Assembly (NCBI GenBank): GCA_019009955.1
Contig: CM032231.1
Coordinates: 41,936,001-42,000,000 of the forward strand
Source of the DNA: Riptortus pedestris
Taxonomy: Eukaryota > Arthropoda > Insecta > Hemiptera > Alydidae
Direction: 5' to 3'
DNA length: 64,000 bases
This document shows, in pieces, positions 1 through 18,600 of this stretch (its first letter is position 1; every line of letters begins with the position of its first letter). The notes under the pieces were generated by a model. That model was not told the DNA's origin and made no database searches. It saw only the letters and a program-made list of their open reading frames with translations. The translations under genes were made by a program, and so were the position numbers.

Positions 1-242
1 AATAGGTTGTGCAAAGGGCTCGAATTTTAATAAATTACATTTTTACTCTCCAGACTAAAACAAAAAGTCAGTCACGCGAGTCCTGATGCCGTCTTCTCAT
101 ATTTTCTATATCTCCCAAAATAAGAATCCTCAGCAAACAGGAATCAAAATTTAAGTTGGGCATGAGATTTCTATGGACTCAATAATTTTAAGTAATAATC
201 ACATGGGTAAGAGTATGGATTTATTTACGACTTTTTTATTTT

Positions 243-350
243 ACACGGGGCTCAGTTTGGCCGTGTGAGTTAAGGCGTTGTTCTTAATTAATATCACGTG
301 GTAAACCTAGAGTGCCGAGTTCGATTCCCGCCCTGGGCAATAGGAATTTA
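243..350 (+). repeat. tRNA-Leu-like SINE copy
   Basis: GGCTCAGTTTGGCCGTGTGA, then GTTAAGGCG (A-box region), a CTTAA anticodon loop as in tRNA-Leu(UAA), and GAGTTCGATTCCC (B box) then CCTGGGCA. The ends can pair as GCTCAG/CTGGGC. The D and anticodon stems are mispaired, so it is not a working tRNA. GCAATAGGAATTTATTTA follows, shared with the copy at 4,930-5,040. Confidence 0.6.
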
Positions 351-627
351 TTTAGAGACGGATTCATTAAAGAAATTCCTTAGACCCACCGTGGCTAGAA
401 AAGGGTGATAACCTGTAGATAACCCGTCCAAATTAGCCATAGTAGCATAAAGTGTACGTAAATACATTAATTTTATTTTACAGATTCCAGCCATTAAGGA
501 ATTTAAACTTTAGCCTCTCATGAAATTCTTAAATTGCAAATTTAATATAAATCAAACGCAAATTACGACCACAAGCACTAGAGCATAAATGGATAAACCC
601 AAGCACGTATTTATTTATAAATTTTGA

Positions 628-722
628 TTAACTTTATTTTCGTATGGACATTTGAGGAAATGTTTTGGACAACGTGCTGTGAATACAGCCTCAGAAGAGG
701 ATTTCCATTAATGGAATTATAC
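628..722 (+). repeat. Family A, degraded right end
   Basis: Matches the right-hand 95 bp of Family A: TATGGACATTTGAGGAAAT, a CCTCA block, and the GATTTCC-ATTAATGGAA hairpin. The rest of the element is absent. Confidence 0.6.
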
Positions 723-2849
723 AAAAGGATAACAGCTAGGTATCCCATACCGATTATCCTAAGCAGCATAAAGTAGTTGTTACATTTTAAAAAGAATCTG
801 TAGTGGCGTCTCTCGGTGTAGCCATTAGCCAAATCCGCAGTTCATAGACACAGTATTCATCTGCACGAGCAGTGAATGCAGCTAAAATAAACGGTAAACA
901 GGCCTGGCGGATGATGTCTGTTTGACGTCATTGTTTTGGCACTTCTGTAAACTGCATTTAGATGACAATTAACAAGAATGCTCTACTTTCGCCACCCTGC
1001 CATAAATACTTCATGATAATATATGACTTCCTAACAATGCATTTCATTATGGCGGAGCCGAGAAGACTTGAATTAGACAAGAGGAGAGAAATTATGATGT
1101 GCCAAAGAGCCAACAACTGATAAGAGGGACGAATTAATTATACTTATTATCTAGTTAGAAATTAAATCCATAAAGGAATATTCTTATATCGTTTCATTTT
1201 CCTTTTAACTATCAGCTTTAATAGCTATTACTTGAATTTCGGTAGCCCATTATCCGAAGTAGATATCAATTTAATGTAATGAATAGCGCTTTTTTTATTA
1301 GAATAATAGGAATTTGGTTTTGTAACGAGGAATAGTTTTAACTACCTTAAATAATGAAATACTATATATTCACTGAACTACATAAAAAAAAAAAAAAAAA
1401 AAAATGTAATGCAAACACAAATTTTTTTCAGAAGACTGCTGAAAGAAAAACTTTTATCTATAAGATTAGTTCTAATAAAAATGTAATCAATTGAAATATA
1501 AAACACTATTCAAATGCATCCAAAGAAACAATATATAGTGACCGTTTAAAATGCCGGTTACGATAATTTACAAAGAAGGTGCCAAAATATGTGTCTTAAT
1601 ACGTTCTCTATTTAGTACACCGTTAATGGCTGGCTGCACAATAAGCAAACATTTGTTCAGGAGCTAGTCCTGTTTATTATAAGTGAATCTTTCTTTTCTA
1701 TAAACATTATTTAAAGAATGAAAAGCCAAAAGAAATCATTCCACACGAAAGGTCATGGTTTTCACTGTATTATTAAATAATAAAAAACATTCTACACAGA
1801 ATTAGATAGACATCTTTTTAATATCTGCATTTTATGAGTAAAACAACGAAGTGCTACTGTAAATTTGAATACTGCTCTTTGTTGCATTCTATATCCAATC
1901 ATTGAGGATTATTTTGATTAATAAGATAAAAATATAATACACCAAAGTACAAAATATAATTAGACCGTTTAAAACATAACGTCGTAATTACAGTTGAACA
2001 AGAGTACATACAAGAATAGTTTTCCGGCTAAAAGTGGTGCTAAATTTGGTTCCTTCAGGGTAGCGTCTTGTAAGTTAGTCTAAAAATAATCTCATTTGTT
2101 GTTACAAAATTTGACAAATTCGTCCGCTTAACAGAATCATTTTGAATACAAAACATAAGGGCATGTGAGCCACTATTAATTGTTCCACGCCAAAATATTA
2201 AGCCACGCCCGAGATTCGAACAACATTATAAACATTTGTATATTTACGTTAAACATATATTTGAGCATTAAAGATCACTATCCCTGTTTTTTATTCCATT
2301 ATAAATATTATCTAAGCGTTTGGCAAATAATAATGGCATATATTCAGAAAGGATTTTAAAATACAAAAGTGATAAAAAAAATATTTTATAATAGAATAAT
2401 TATTCGCAAAAGTCGATCAATTTTTGTTTTATATGAAGTATGCAACTATAGAATAGTAATGATTATATAAACTACCCACAATAAATGTTTACTAATTGTA
2501 AATACTAATAATGCAGCGGCTGATCGTCATCTGCCAGTGATGCCAACAGAATACATTTTCATTCTTCATACTATCACAAAGCTATTTATGTATTAAATAA
2601 AAAGGTAAACTTCAATTTAAAACAAACTGGACAAATTCAGAAGAATTTTTATTGAGGCATTCAAAGAAATAATTGAAAATGGTTAATTACATTCATTTAC
2701 CAGATAAATTTTCTTAATTCTGAAAACACTGAAATCATCTTTATAAGTCATGAATGAAAATAAAAAACAAAATATATAATGTCCTTTTAAATTTATGATC
2801 TTTCAGATCAAAAAAAATCAGATTAACTATATGAACTTACAAATATATG

Positions 2850-2856
<7 letters not shown>
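723..2856. other. Non-coding AT-rich stretch
   Basis: No open frame above about 60 codons with recognisable content. One poly(A) run at 1,385-1,404. No repeat recognised. Confidence 0.6.
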
Positions 2857-2893
<37 letters not shown>

Positions 2894-2904
2894 TATATAT
2901 ATAT
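2857..2904. repeat. (TA)n microsatellite
   Basis: About 24 TA units with one G interruption. The flanks are not clearly Family A. Confidence 0.9.
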
Positions 2905-2929
2905 GTAAATGATGTAAGTTTATATTTGT

Positions 2930-3178
2930 GTACCTTAAATTGCTGGCGTTTCGTGTGTTGTGCCCCCTCGTTGATAGATGGTGCTCTCGTCACATCTCGT
3001 TCGGTAGCCTGAGCTCGACTGAGTTAACTACACTAGCGCTCCAATATAGCTATGACTATATTTAGCTGTAGCCTCTGTCACCGAATCCCTCCCACTGTGC
3101 ATACTCTTCTCTGTGCGCTCTCTTCTATACGCCGCCTCCTTCCGTCTTACGCTCACGCTTGCGTACTTACACAATCCA
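2930..3178. other. GC-richer non-coding island
   Basis: Locally CT-rich sequence with short CGCTC, CTCTTC and GATGGTGCTCTCG words. It may be a piece of a dispersed repeat. No frame is supported. Confidence 0.35.
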
Positions 3179-3500
3179 GAAGTGCTTCAGCAGATTTCCC
3201 ATGAGGAAAATCTGCTATTGAGGTTGTGCTCTTGAGAAGAGAGAGGCGAAATTCGAAATATGTCCGTTATTGTAGGTGGTATCGAAAAGTTGTATAGAAC
3301 CGATCTTATTGGAACTTTGATGGCCTATAGATATTGCTATACAGAGTGTAAAAGACTAGTGTGCAAATATTGAGAAGGCTAAAGGGAAAACAGCTATTGA
3401 GGTTACACTCACGACGCGATTTGAAAAATGTCATTAAATGTCCATCGAACCTATCCAGGAGATTACGAAAATGAGGTCTGTTCAAAACTATATACAGAGT
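3175..3500 (-). repeat. Family A fragments, minus orientation
   Basis: Two consecutive right-end pieces (GCAGATTTCCCATGAGGAAA at 3,183 and AACAGCTATTGAGGTTACAC near 3,390) with the internal GTATCGAAAAGTTGTATAGA block between them. The piece merges at about 3,490 with the left arm of a large inverted repeat. Confidence 0.7.
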
Positions 3501-4520
3501 GTTACTGACTTTAGTGCACAGACTTTGATAAATGATTCTATACACAATGTTTCATCAAAATCGTTCGTATATGGTCTGGTCGAATTCTCATTTGTTTTGG
3601 AGATATTATACTTTTTGGATTTTTCAAATTGGAGCTATTCTCTCCTGTATAAACTATTCATAACTCCAGAAATTATTTCAATATCGAAAATCTTAGTTTA
3701 CTATTCGAAAGAGCAATATTTTTTTCTTAAAATGATGACCCTAGCAAAACCACATGCCATTGTAAAGGAAGAAATAAGACTTTTTGAATTTGAGATGCTC
3801 TAAGAGGATACCACAATTTTTCATGTCCTCAATACGTAGTAGAGGTCTCCAAAATGGAATCGGTGTCCTATCTAAGAATTATAAGGTGTCTGCATTGAGA
3901 AACTCAGTGGGTAATTAAACTGGATTAACCTTTTTTTAAATTTGTTTATTTTAATAAGCGAGATTGTTTATTTTTTATAACTGTATTATCAACGACATTA
4001 GTGGTAACATTAGTAGAAAAAAAAACACATTTTATTAAAAAGTTCAGTTCAATAGTGCTAAGATATAATTTATTTTTGTAATTTAGAAAATCTTTGCGAT
4101 GAAGTATATTGTTGGGATTCGAAATTTAGAAGTTTTTCTGAAGTTTTGAGTGTTAAAATCATTTCTTCAGAGAGTGGAACAATAAAAGAATAAAGTGAAC
4201 AAAGAAAGAAAATGTCATTAGTTATTCCCATTAAATCCCCTTAGTTCTTTCTTTACAATGACATGTTGTTTTGCTTGGGCATTTTAAGGAAAAGTTATTG
4301 CTCTTACGAATTTTAAACTCCGTTTGTCGATATTAAAATAATTTCTGGAGTTATGGCTCGTTATATGGGAAAAATAGCTCCAATTGTAAAAATCAAAAAA
4401 ACTATATCTCCAAAACAAGTGAGAATCGGACCAGAACATTTATGAACTTTTTGTTGGAAATTATGTCTAGAATCGTCTCAAAGTTAGCGCACTGAAGTCT
4501 GTTACTCCCTGAATACATTC
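3490..4520. repeat. Large inverted repeat (arms 3,490-3,790 and 4,210-4,520)
   Basis: The left arm reads ATAACTCCAGAAATTATTTC near 3,660. The right arm carries its reverse complement near 4,330-4,350. Matches continue over about 300 bp (TTGGAGCTATT, AGAGCAATA, ATTGTAAAG...AA) with roughly 70-80 percent identity by eye. The spacer is about 420 bp. It may be one fold-back element or two opposed copies. Confidence 0.75.
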
Positions 4521-4709
4521 TGAATATTAACCGGTATTTTTCAATTTTTTAGTTCCCAGCCCACAGTAAACCTCCTCTGTCCCTCATTGCATAATAATAA
4601 ATAACGTGAACCACTTTATTACAAGCCTGAATACCAAATAATGTTTTATAGAACTTTTACATTGTGTCAGATATGTGAAAACATTTTCTCTCTCCCTCTC
4701 TCTCATACT

Positions 4710-4774
<65 letters not shown>

Positions 4775-4900
4775 TTACCAAACTCGATATACCAGCGTCT
4801 TTACTTAGAATTAGAAAATATAAGAAATGAAGAGATCGATTGTGTGCGATATCATCATGTGGGAAATCTTCTTAGTTTACACAGCCCCTTCTTAGTTGAC
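4500..4900 (-). repeat. Family A fragment with compound microsatellite, minus
   Basis: Contains the AATATTAACCGG and CCCACAGTAAACCTCC blocks of the long version of the family. Next come a (TC)n(AC)n(TA)n tract at 4,686-4,772, a CGTTACCAAACTCGATAT block, and the left end GTGGGAAATCTTCTTAGTTT. Truncated against a SINE-like copy. Confidence 0.7.
4686..4772. repeat. Compound (TC)n(AC)n(TA)n microsatellite
   Basis: Three successive dinucleotide runs inside a Family A fragment. The only compound tract of this type in the window. Confidence 0.9.
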
Positions 4901-4929
4901 GAACTCATTAAATAATTTTATTTAATGAG

Positions 4930-5040
4930 TTCGTCAATAAATAATTTCCTATTGCCCAGGTGGGAATCGAACCCACGAATCTAGTTTTACCAAGTGAGAT
5001 TAAGACCAACGCCTTAACTCGGCTATGACTAACCTAAGTC
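4930..5040 (-). repeat. tRNA-Leu-like SINE copy, minus
   Basis: On the minus strand: CATAGCCGAGTTAAGGCGTT, GGTCTTAATC, GTGGGTTCGATTCCCACCTG then GGCAATAGGAAATTATTTA. The T arm is intact; the 5' acceptor strand does not pair. Same 3' body as the copy at 243-350, so they are two members of one family. Confidence 0.65.
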
Positions 5041-5262
5041 CAGAGAAATAATCAACAAAATTAATTCTAAATGAGATGTGCGGGGCACCTGTTTTCTTTA
5101 TGTGAGTCCCGCAAAACTTAAGTGTCTTGTGTGTTGCATCGAACTCGGCAATAACGGCCTAAGGGGCAAAAGATCAGATGAAACACTGGACAATACGGGT
5201 AGAATAGAAATCGATCTGTTAAAGACTGTATAGCATAAGACATTAGATTTCTCATTTAAAGG

Positions 5263-5545
5263 TACATGGACTATGTTTGTTATTGCGTCTGTTGTTTACC
5301 TCTGTGGTGTAAGTCCATACTGGAGTTCATGTATTATTTTATTAACATTTAAAAAGTGTACCAGACTTGAATTTATTATCTTATCCAGAACTTTAGACAA
5401 CATTGATAGAATGCTGACAGGTCTACACTTGGAGCTGTCTGGTTTTGGAATAGGCCTTTTTCCATTGATTAGGTATTTGGCCTGTTGAAAATGCGATTTG
5501 ATATATTGTTGAAAATAAATCAGGGAAGTACTCTGCTGTGTGTTT
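5263..5545 (-). pseudogene. Reverse transcriptase N-terminal blocks, broken
   Basis: Across frames one can read QIPNQWKKAYSKPDSSKCRP, VSILSMLSKVLDKII and HELQYGLT, equivalent to the W..A.v..lpKp, YRPISLL and QyGF motifs of non-LTR RTs. Single-base indels break the frame. The catalytic YADD block is absent. Confidence 0.7.
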
Positions 5546-5826
5546 TATTATTTGGGTAATTGTCACAACCTGGTGTCACTTTAGAGTCCAAATGTTTCAC
5601 AATTTCTATAATTTCTGATATTTCGAGTTCCCTGTCATTTTCGGTGTTGGGTAAAATTTGTGTTTCGTGTCTTAAGAATTTTTGCTCGTTGGTGTCAGTA
5701 TTAATATTATCCTCAATAGCAAGGGAGTGAAGAAAATGTTCTAGAGTTTGAGCATAATTTCTGTTATAGCCTTGATCACTTATTTAACTTGTTTTTCTGG
5801 TTTAATATTTAATTTTTCCTGAAGAA

Positions 5827-6053
5827 TATTTATAAGGCCATGCCCAAGCAGAGGTTTTGTCTAGGCTATTGCGATATCCTTTCCATGCGTTAAATTTACT
5901 TGTTTTAAGAAGTCTCTGATATTTATGTCGTACAGTAACGACTTGATTTAGAGCTACTCCTCTGGTTTGAGAATCTGATTTTGTTTTTTGATAAACCTTT
6001 CTAAGTTTGTTGCTTTCTTTTCTTAGTTCAGTCAGCTCGTTATTCCACCATGA
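5827..6053 (-). pseudogene. Non-LTR retrotransposon linker between endonuclease and RT
   Basis: An open frame with SWWNNELTELRKESNKLRKV and YQRLLKTSKFNAWKGYRNSL. The WW..EL..LR pattern followed by basic helices is typical of the segment joining endonuclease to reverse transcriptase. Confidence 0.65.
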
Positions 6054-6333
6054 ACCGATCTATTTAGGGGTTATCTGTTTTGGTCAGATAAAACTTATAT
6101 TACTTGATTTAATCAAAGAAATTATGAAGATATTTACTATTTCCTGAATCGTAGTAAATCTTGAGAGGTTTCTAGTTATTGTTTTTTCAAGATTATCAAG
6201 CTTACCTGGGTCAAAAGAATTATTTATAAATCTTTTATTTAACTGTTTACATAAACTAGTCTTAAATTTGTTCCAATCAGAATTTTTACTACATAATTAA
6301 ATTAAGAAAAAAGTTTTTGCATGTTGAAAAAGT

Positions 6334-6795
6334 TTAGAGGAGGTTGATAAATTTGAATATTAAAAACAATGCTATAGTGAGCAGAAAGAAATCTTTATAT
6401 AATAGCATTATTATGTTAATAGAAATGCGCCAGCTGTTAATACTACTAAAAAAATCGTGCATTTGCGTTAAATCTGTATTACTTTTCCTTCCAGTGCTCT
6501 GAAATGTAGTAAAGTATGATTTTTTGTTAATACGTTGTAGGTTATTATTTATAATAAATGACTCCAATTCGTTCCCACGAGGGTTGGATTGCGAGGCAAA
6601 CCAGACTTTTGAACGCGCGTTCGTATCGAAACCCATAATTATGTGACTATCTCTGTACGATGAGAGTAGTAAATATATTTTTTGCGTCAATTTTTGAAAA
6701 AACAACTCAAAATTTCGGATAAGACTGCTATTGATTGGAACAGTTACATGAGGGAACAGACACATTTCAGTGCATTTTAAATTGTATTTCCACAC
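6334..6795 (-). pseudogene. Non-LTR retrotransposon endonuclease fragment
   Basis: The fragment has the EEP-fold motifs of retrotransposon endonucleases: IIMGFDTNARSKVWF (usually GDFNA-like), NPRGNELESFI, and YFTTFQSTGRKSNTDLT, the SxIDLT-type motif. The start of the domain and later catalytic residues are lost or frameshifted, and the last ~35 codons are unrelated in sequence. Confidence 0.75.
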
Positions 6796-6949
6796 ATTTC
6801 CCGCCTAAATGTGAATAAAATGTTTTATTTTTAAAAATTGTTTCTTTTATTTATCATTATAATTCTGTAGAAGGTTATAAGGTAAGTATAACCTCCCTTG
6901 CGGGCAATGAATCGTACTACTTAAAACAGTAGCGCACTCTAGCGTGGAA

Positions 6950-7237
6950 CTAAAATGTGGTGGATATAATACACAAGTACCCTAAATTTTCATCAACTAC
7001 ATAATCAAGAAGATTATCTTTCGTTATTTCCTCTACTATATTCTTTATTATAAGCCGAGGAATTTTCTTTTTGACTTCCTCAGCTTTTAGGTTTATTTCA
7101 GAAAATATTTTCTCCTTATCATATTCCTTATTCTTTTCAGTTATAATAATGAAATTAGATTGTTTAGTTGATATAACCTTCGTGATGCCAATTTTTAAAC
7201 TTTTGGGTTTAATGTTTTTTTGGAATTTACTTTTCAC
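6950..7237 (-). pseudogene. Non-LTR retrotransposon ORF1 fragment
   Basis: The fragment is 95 codons, lysine-rich. The segment KIGITKVISTKQSNFIIITE followed by a PRLIIKNIVEEIT stretch matches the RNA-binding part of ORF1 proteins, which often precede CCHC knuckles. The knuckles themselves are not seen. It lies upstream of the endonuclease remnant in the same orientation. Confidence 0.6.
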
Positions 7238-7454
7238 TACAATTTTGTAGTTAGGAAGTCGTTGAACATTTTTAATCTTATTGTGAATGTTTTCAGAACA
7301 ACATTTGATTGGTTTATTAAACCTTACTGTATCCTAGTTTATTGTAGTACTATTCTCAAGTTTAACAATGTTTCTTCTACTGTTTCCAATGTATAACCTA
7401 TTTTCGCGTTCATTTCTCACTTCAAATTTCTTTCAATCCATGTAATAATGAGAG

Positions 7455-8095
7455 CACATGTTTAAGTAAATAAATGCTTGTACTCATGATGGGATTTTCG
7501 ATAAACTTTTTCAAATGGCAATCGACCTTACCCAGGAGATAAAGAAAATGAGGCCTGTACAAAACTTTATTTATACATTTGTCTGTTAACACTCTAGCGG
7601 CCACAATTTGTTTCTAATCTTTACCAAACAGTATTTAAACTTTTTATGTAAAAACGAAGATAATGTTCGTTAACGGCCAAAATCGGGCAAGGGGGAGGGG
7701 GTCAATTTTGAAATATCTTTGTTATGCGTCGGATCAAAAAATTGTATAGAATCAATCTTATTGTATATGTGATGTTATATAAATGTTGTTATAAACATGT
7801 TTTCTCTATATTGAATCTTAACCGAGATATTTCCATATTTTAGTTTTCGACCATCAGTAAGCACCCACAAACTACTCCATTCCAAGGTTAAACACCAAAT
7901 ATGATTTTCATTGAACTATTACTTTGTGAGACATGCAAATAGGTCCATGCATGTGATGATATAATCAATTAAAATTTTTCGAAAATATTTATTTGATTGA
8001 TACTATCCTGGACGTTTAGTCATTTCAGTCACCACTAAAGATCATATTTGTAATATACATATACCAGATCTGGAGTAGTGGTGGCTTAGAGAGGG
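7455..8095 (-). repeat. Family A copy without TA tract, minus
   Basis: Runs from the TACTCATGATGGGATTTTCG block through CTCTAGCGGCCACAA, GTTAACGGCCAAAATCGG, CGGATCAAAAAATTGTATAG and the AGTAAGCACCCAC block. Both ends are lost. The expected TA tract is reduced to TTTATTTATACATTTG. Confidence 0.75.
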
Positions 8096-8259
8096 AACGA
8101 TTGATCCTATGCATTGACTTCTGTGCTGATATTGGTGAAGCACCTTTAAATTACAGACGGAATTGGTTATCCATAGCACATTATTTTCAAGTGTCCACAC
8201 AAATTAGCCATTTAGCGAGAAATATATTACTAAATGATAATGATTACAGTCATCCTATT

Positions 8260-8560
8260 AAAAGCCCGTCACTCAGGGGCTGCGTAAACTAAGCAGATTT
8301 CCCACTTGTGTCATGTATTTGCATATTCTCAAAATGTAAAAGTTCAATTAGAGCCATATTTGGTATTTATACTTCAAAGAAAGTGATTCATAATATAACA
8401 GCTTATTGTTAATAAGACATGAGTAGGAATGGGGGTTTACTGAGGCCCGAACTTGATCTTTCTATATAAAACGATATATCAAGTTTGGTAACAATGACAA
8501 AAATTGTGATTGCTAGAGCAGTAACAGACAAATATATATATACAAGTTTACAGCAATAAA
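8260..8560 (+). repeat. Family A copy, left part, plus
   Basis: Left end AAAGCCCGTCACTCAGGGGC then TGCGTAAACTAAGCAGATTT. The interior is deleted down to the AACTTGATCTTTC and TTTGGTAACAATGAC blocks and a short TA run. The right terminal hairpin is missing. Confidence 0.8.
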
Positions 8561-8589
8561 AGCAGCTCTTAATTTATTATTAATTGAAC

Positions 8590-9209
8590 AAAAGAGTGCT
8601 TTAACATGCTCTGACTCTTCCACGAGCTTAGTCACTTAAAAATATGTGCAACAAAAATCCCATCTGTAAAGAAATTCAACAGATTTTACATGAACTGCAC
8701 AGGAAAAATGTTCACGTAGAATTTTTATGGATTCCAAGACATTGTGGCTTAGACGGAAATAAAAAAGCTGACATCTTAGCTGCAAAAGCCATCGATGAGG
8801 GCAACTAATGTCAGAAGTTCCAATCGCTGAAGCCATCAATCATGCAAAAAAAAACTGGCACTTGAGCAATCAATTGGCATGAGTTATGCGACAAGCTCCA
8901 CAATGTAAAAAGTAGTGTGAACCCCTGGGATACTTCAACAAGCACTAAAAGGAGGGGGTGAAGTAATAATATGTCGTCTTAGAATCTGCCACACAAGGCT
9001 CATGCAGCAGCACCTGATGAAATAGGAAGAATCTCCAACCAGCATTGCTTGTGGAGTAGAGCTAACAGTTGCACACTTACTTGGAGTGCAGAAGGTATGA
9101 GAACATAAGAAAGTACCTTGGTATATCAGAAGTACTGTCTGAAATACTAGGGGATGATAGCCACTCTATAAAAAAACTAACAATTCTTAATAATTACAGG
9201 CCTAAATAA
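8590..9209 (+). pseudogene. Jockey-type non-LTR element, RNase H and C-terminal tail
   Basis: A degraded RNase H domain reads in pieces: CSDSSTSLVT (first catalytic Asp region), then VHVEFLWIPRHCGLDGNKKA with the conserved WIPxHxGLxGNxxAD motif. After frameshifts, traces of a LRxxHTRLMxxHL-like region and CRRYENIRKYLGISEVLSEI follow, matching the CxxY..R..l tail of Jockey and related elements. Several stops show it is dead. It sits on the opposite strand from the element at 5.3-7.2 kb and need not be the same family. Confidence 0.75.
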
Positions 9210-9539
9210 TGAAATGAAGTAGGACTTGAACTTAAGAGAACAATTCACTGAGAAAACAATTTATATATTGAATTGATTATAAAAAGGTACTGCTAATTTT
9301 CTGTTATTTTTACAGAATTAGGGATAGAGGAAAATAGTTGATGAAACATAGGCGAGGATGACAGAGGGGTAAGAGGTAGGCGGATCTCCTAAGAGAGAAA
9401 CTTCTGAAGAAAGGAAAGGAAGGGAAACAAAAATAGACACTTAACCACCAAGGCACAAATAACTCACGGAGTTCGGTGTCTATAAACAATAAATTAATTA
9501 TTTATTTAGTCCTATAAATAAACAATGTTTTTCTATCTT

Positions 9540-10160
9540 AAGTATTAACCGAAATATTGCATTATTTAATTTCCAGCTGTCAGTAAACTCCCACTTTTAC
9601 AATATGCGAGATGTCTTATTCCAAGCTTAAATACCGAATACTGTTTTCCACAGATCTCTGCTAAATGAGATACATAGAAATATGTTGTGTGATGACATAA
9701 TAAATTAACTTCTTAATTCTTGCCTCACAAAATTTTTATGATTCTCCATATTTAACCATTTCATTCAATACTAAAGATCATATGTATTTATAGCTGAAAT
9801 GGGACCAAGGATTGGGGGTGGGGGATACATTTATAGAGAGGGGATTGAAAATTCATAGAATGAATCTATTGGTGCTCTTCAATTGCTGTTATAAACATTT
9901 TCTTGTAACTCAAATATTAAGGGAGTCATTTCTTACGTTCTTGTTTCACAGCCTTCAGTAAACATCCACTTGTACTTATCGGATCTTTACTTTGAAATAG
10001 AAAATAAAAGGGGAAAAGAAATCTGCTTACTTTAAGCAGCCACTGAGACATTTTTTCTATCTTCTGCCTATATGAGGGATGGTGAAATGAGTGGCGTATT
10101 ATGCCAACCCAGCACATAGGAAATCTGTTGTTTAGGCGGTCCCTGAATGACAGTCATTAT
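9540..10160 (-). repeat. Family A long-version copy, minus
   Basis: Contains the CTGTCAGTAAACTCCCAC block, a second module with ATTCAATACTAAAGATCATA, and a degenerate left end CACATAGGAAATCTGTTGTT followed by CCCTGAATGAC. Confidence 0.65.
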
Positions 10161-10778
10161 GCTCTATAAGTTTCATCAAAGGAAAATGACTAGATCTGCA
10201 GGGGGTACTTTCCTCTCTAATTACTTGACATAGGAAGTGCAACTATTGGTCTAAACTGAAAATTACAGCACGAGAGAGCTAAAACTCATTCATTAGCCAA
10301 AAAAGAAATATAGAGCATGAAATCAATATGTGAGGCGCCATTTTACCTAAATAGAACTTCAATAACAAAATGATATCCCGAATGATCTGCTGGGTCAGAG
10401 CCTGAAGGAATTTAGAATTTATAACTGCCTGTCCCTCCTTACCAGAATATAGTTGTATTCTTTGTACTGAGCATACAGTACATTTGGAGGGGCAGGGAAT
10501 TGTCCCCAATAATAAATGAGGGGGCTCTCCTATAAATAAAAAAAAATTGTACAAGCAATTTTTAAAAATCACATCATGAGTAGAACTTCATAGAGCTTAT
10601 TTCCTGCTAAAAGAGGAAGAGCAAACTCAAAACACTATACAAATATTTTTTGTCAAAATGTATCAATTTGTGAGATACTTTCAGAAAACTATAAATGAAA
10701 GGATAAAATGTAGGGGTGATATAATATCAACTTAAGAAAACAAAACTTAACTTAAAAAAAGTATATTTAAAAAGACAT

Positions 10779-18561
<7,783 letters not shown>

Positions 18562-18600
18562 GGCCACAAACACGTGCAGAAGAGGCCGAGTGTACACAGA
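18562..18600 (-). promoter_or_regulatory. RpL27A: RpL27A 5' UTR with 5'-TOP-like start
   Basis: On the minus strand the ATG is preceded by about 24 nt beginning CCTCTTCTG. A cytidine followed by a pyrimidine run is the terminal oligopyrimidine signature of animal ribosomal protein mRNAs, which couples their translation to nutrient signalling. The likely transcription start is near 18,585. No TATA box is evident, as is usual for this gene class. The start is inferred, not mapped. Confidence 0.6.

Larger units (their letters stand above)
5263..7237 (-). mobile_element. Degraded non-LTR retrotransposon (ORF1, endonuclease, RT start)
   Basis: On the minus strand, in the expected order, are an ORF1-like piece (7,237-6,950), an apurinic-like endonuclease (6,795-6,334), the linker before RT (about 6,053-5,827) and the first RT blocks (about 5,545-5,263). 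The clade resembles R1/LOA/I-type elements but cannot be fixed. The copy is truncated before the RT active site and interrupted by stops, so it is dead. Confidence 0.8.

Noticed and set aside
243..345. A functional tRNA-Leu gene
   Set aside because: Promoter-like boxes and an acceptor stem are present, but D and anticodon stems do not pair properly, and the sequence recurs with an extra body at 4,930.
3438..3803. 121-codon plus-strand frame
   Set aside because: It lies entirely on Family A sequence and the arm of the large inverted repeat; the translation has no family resemblance.
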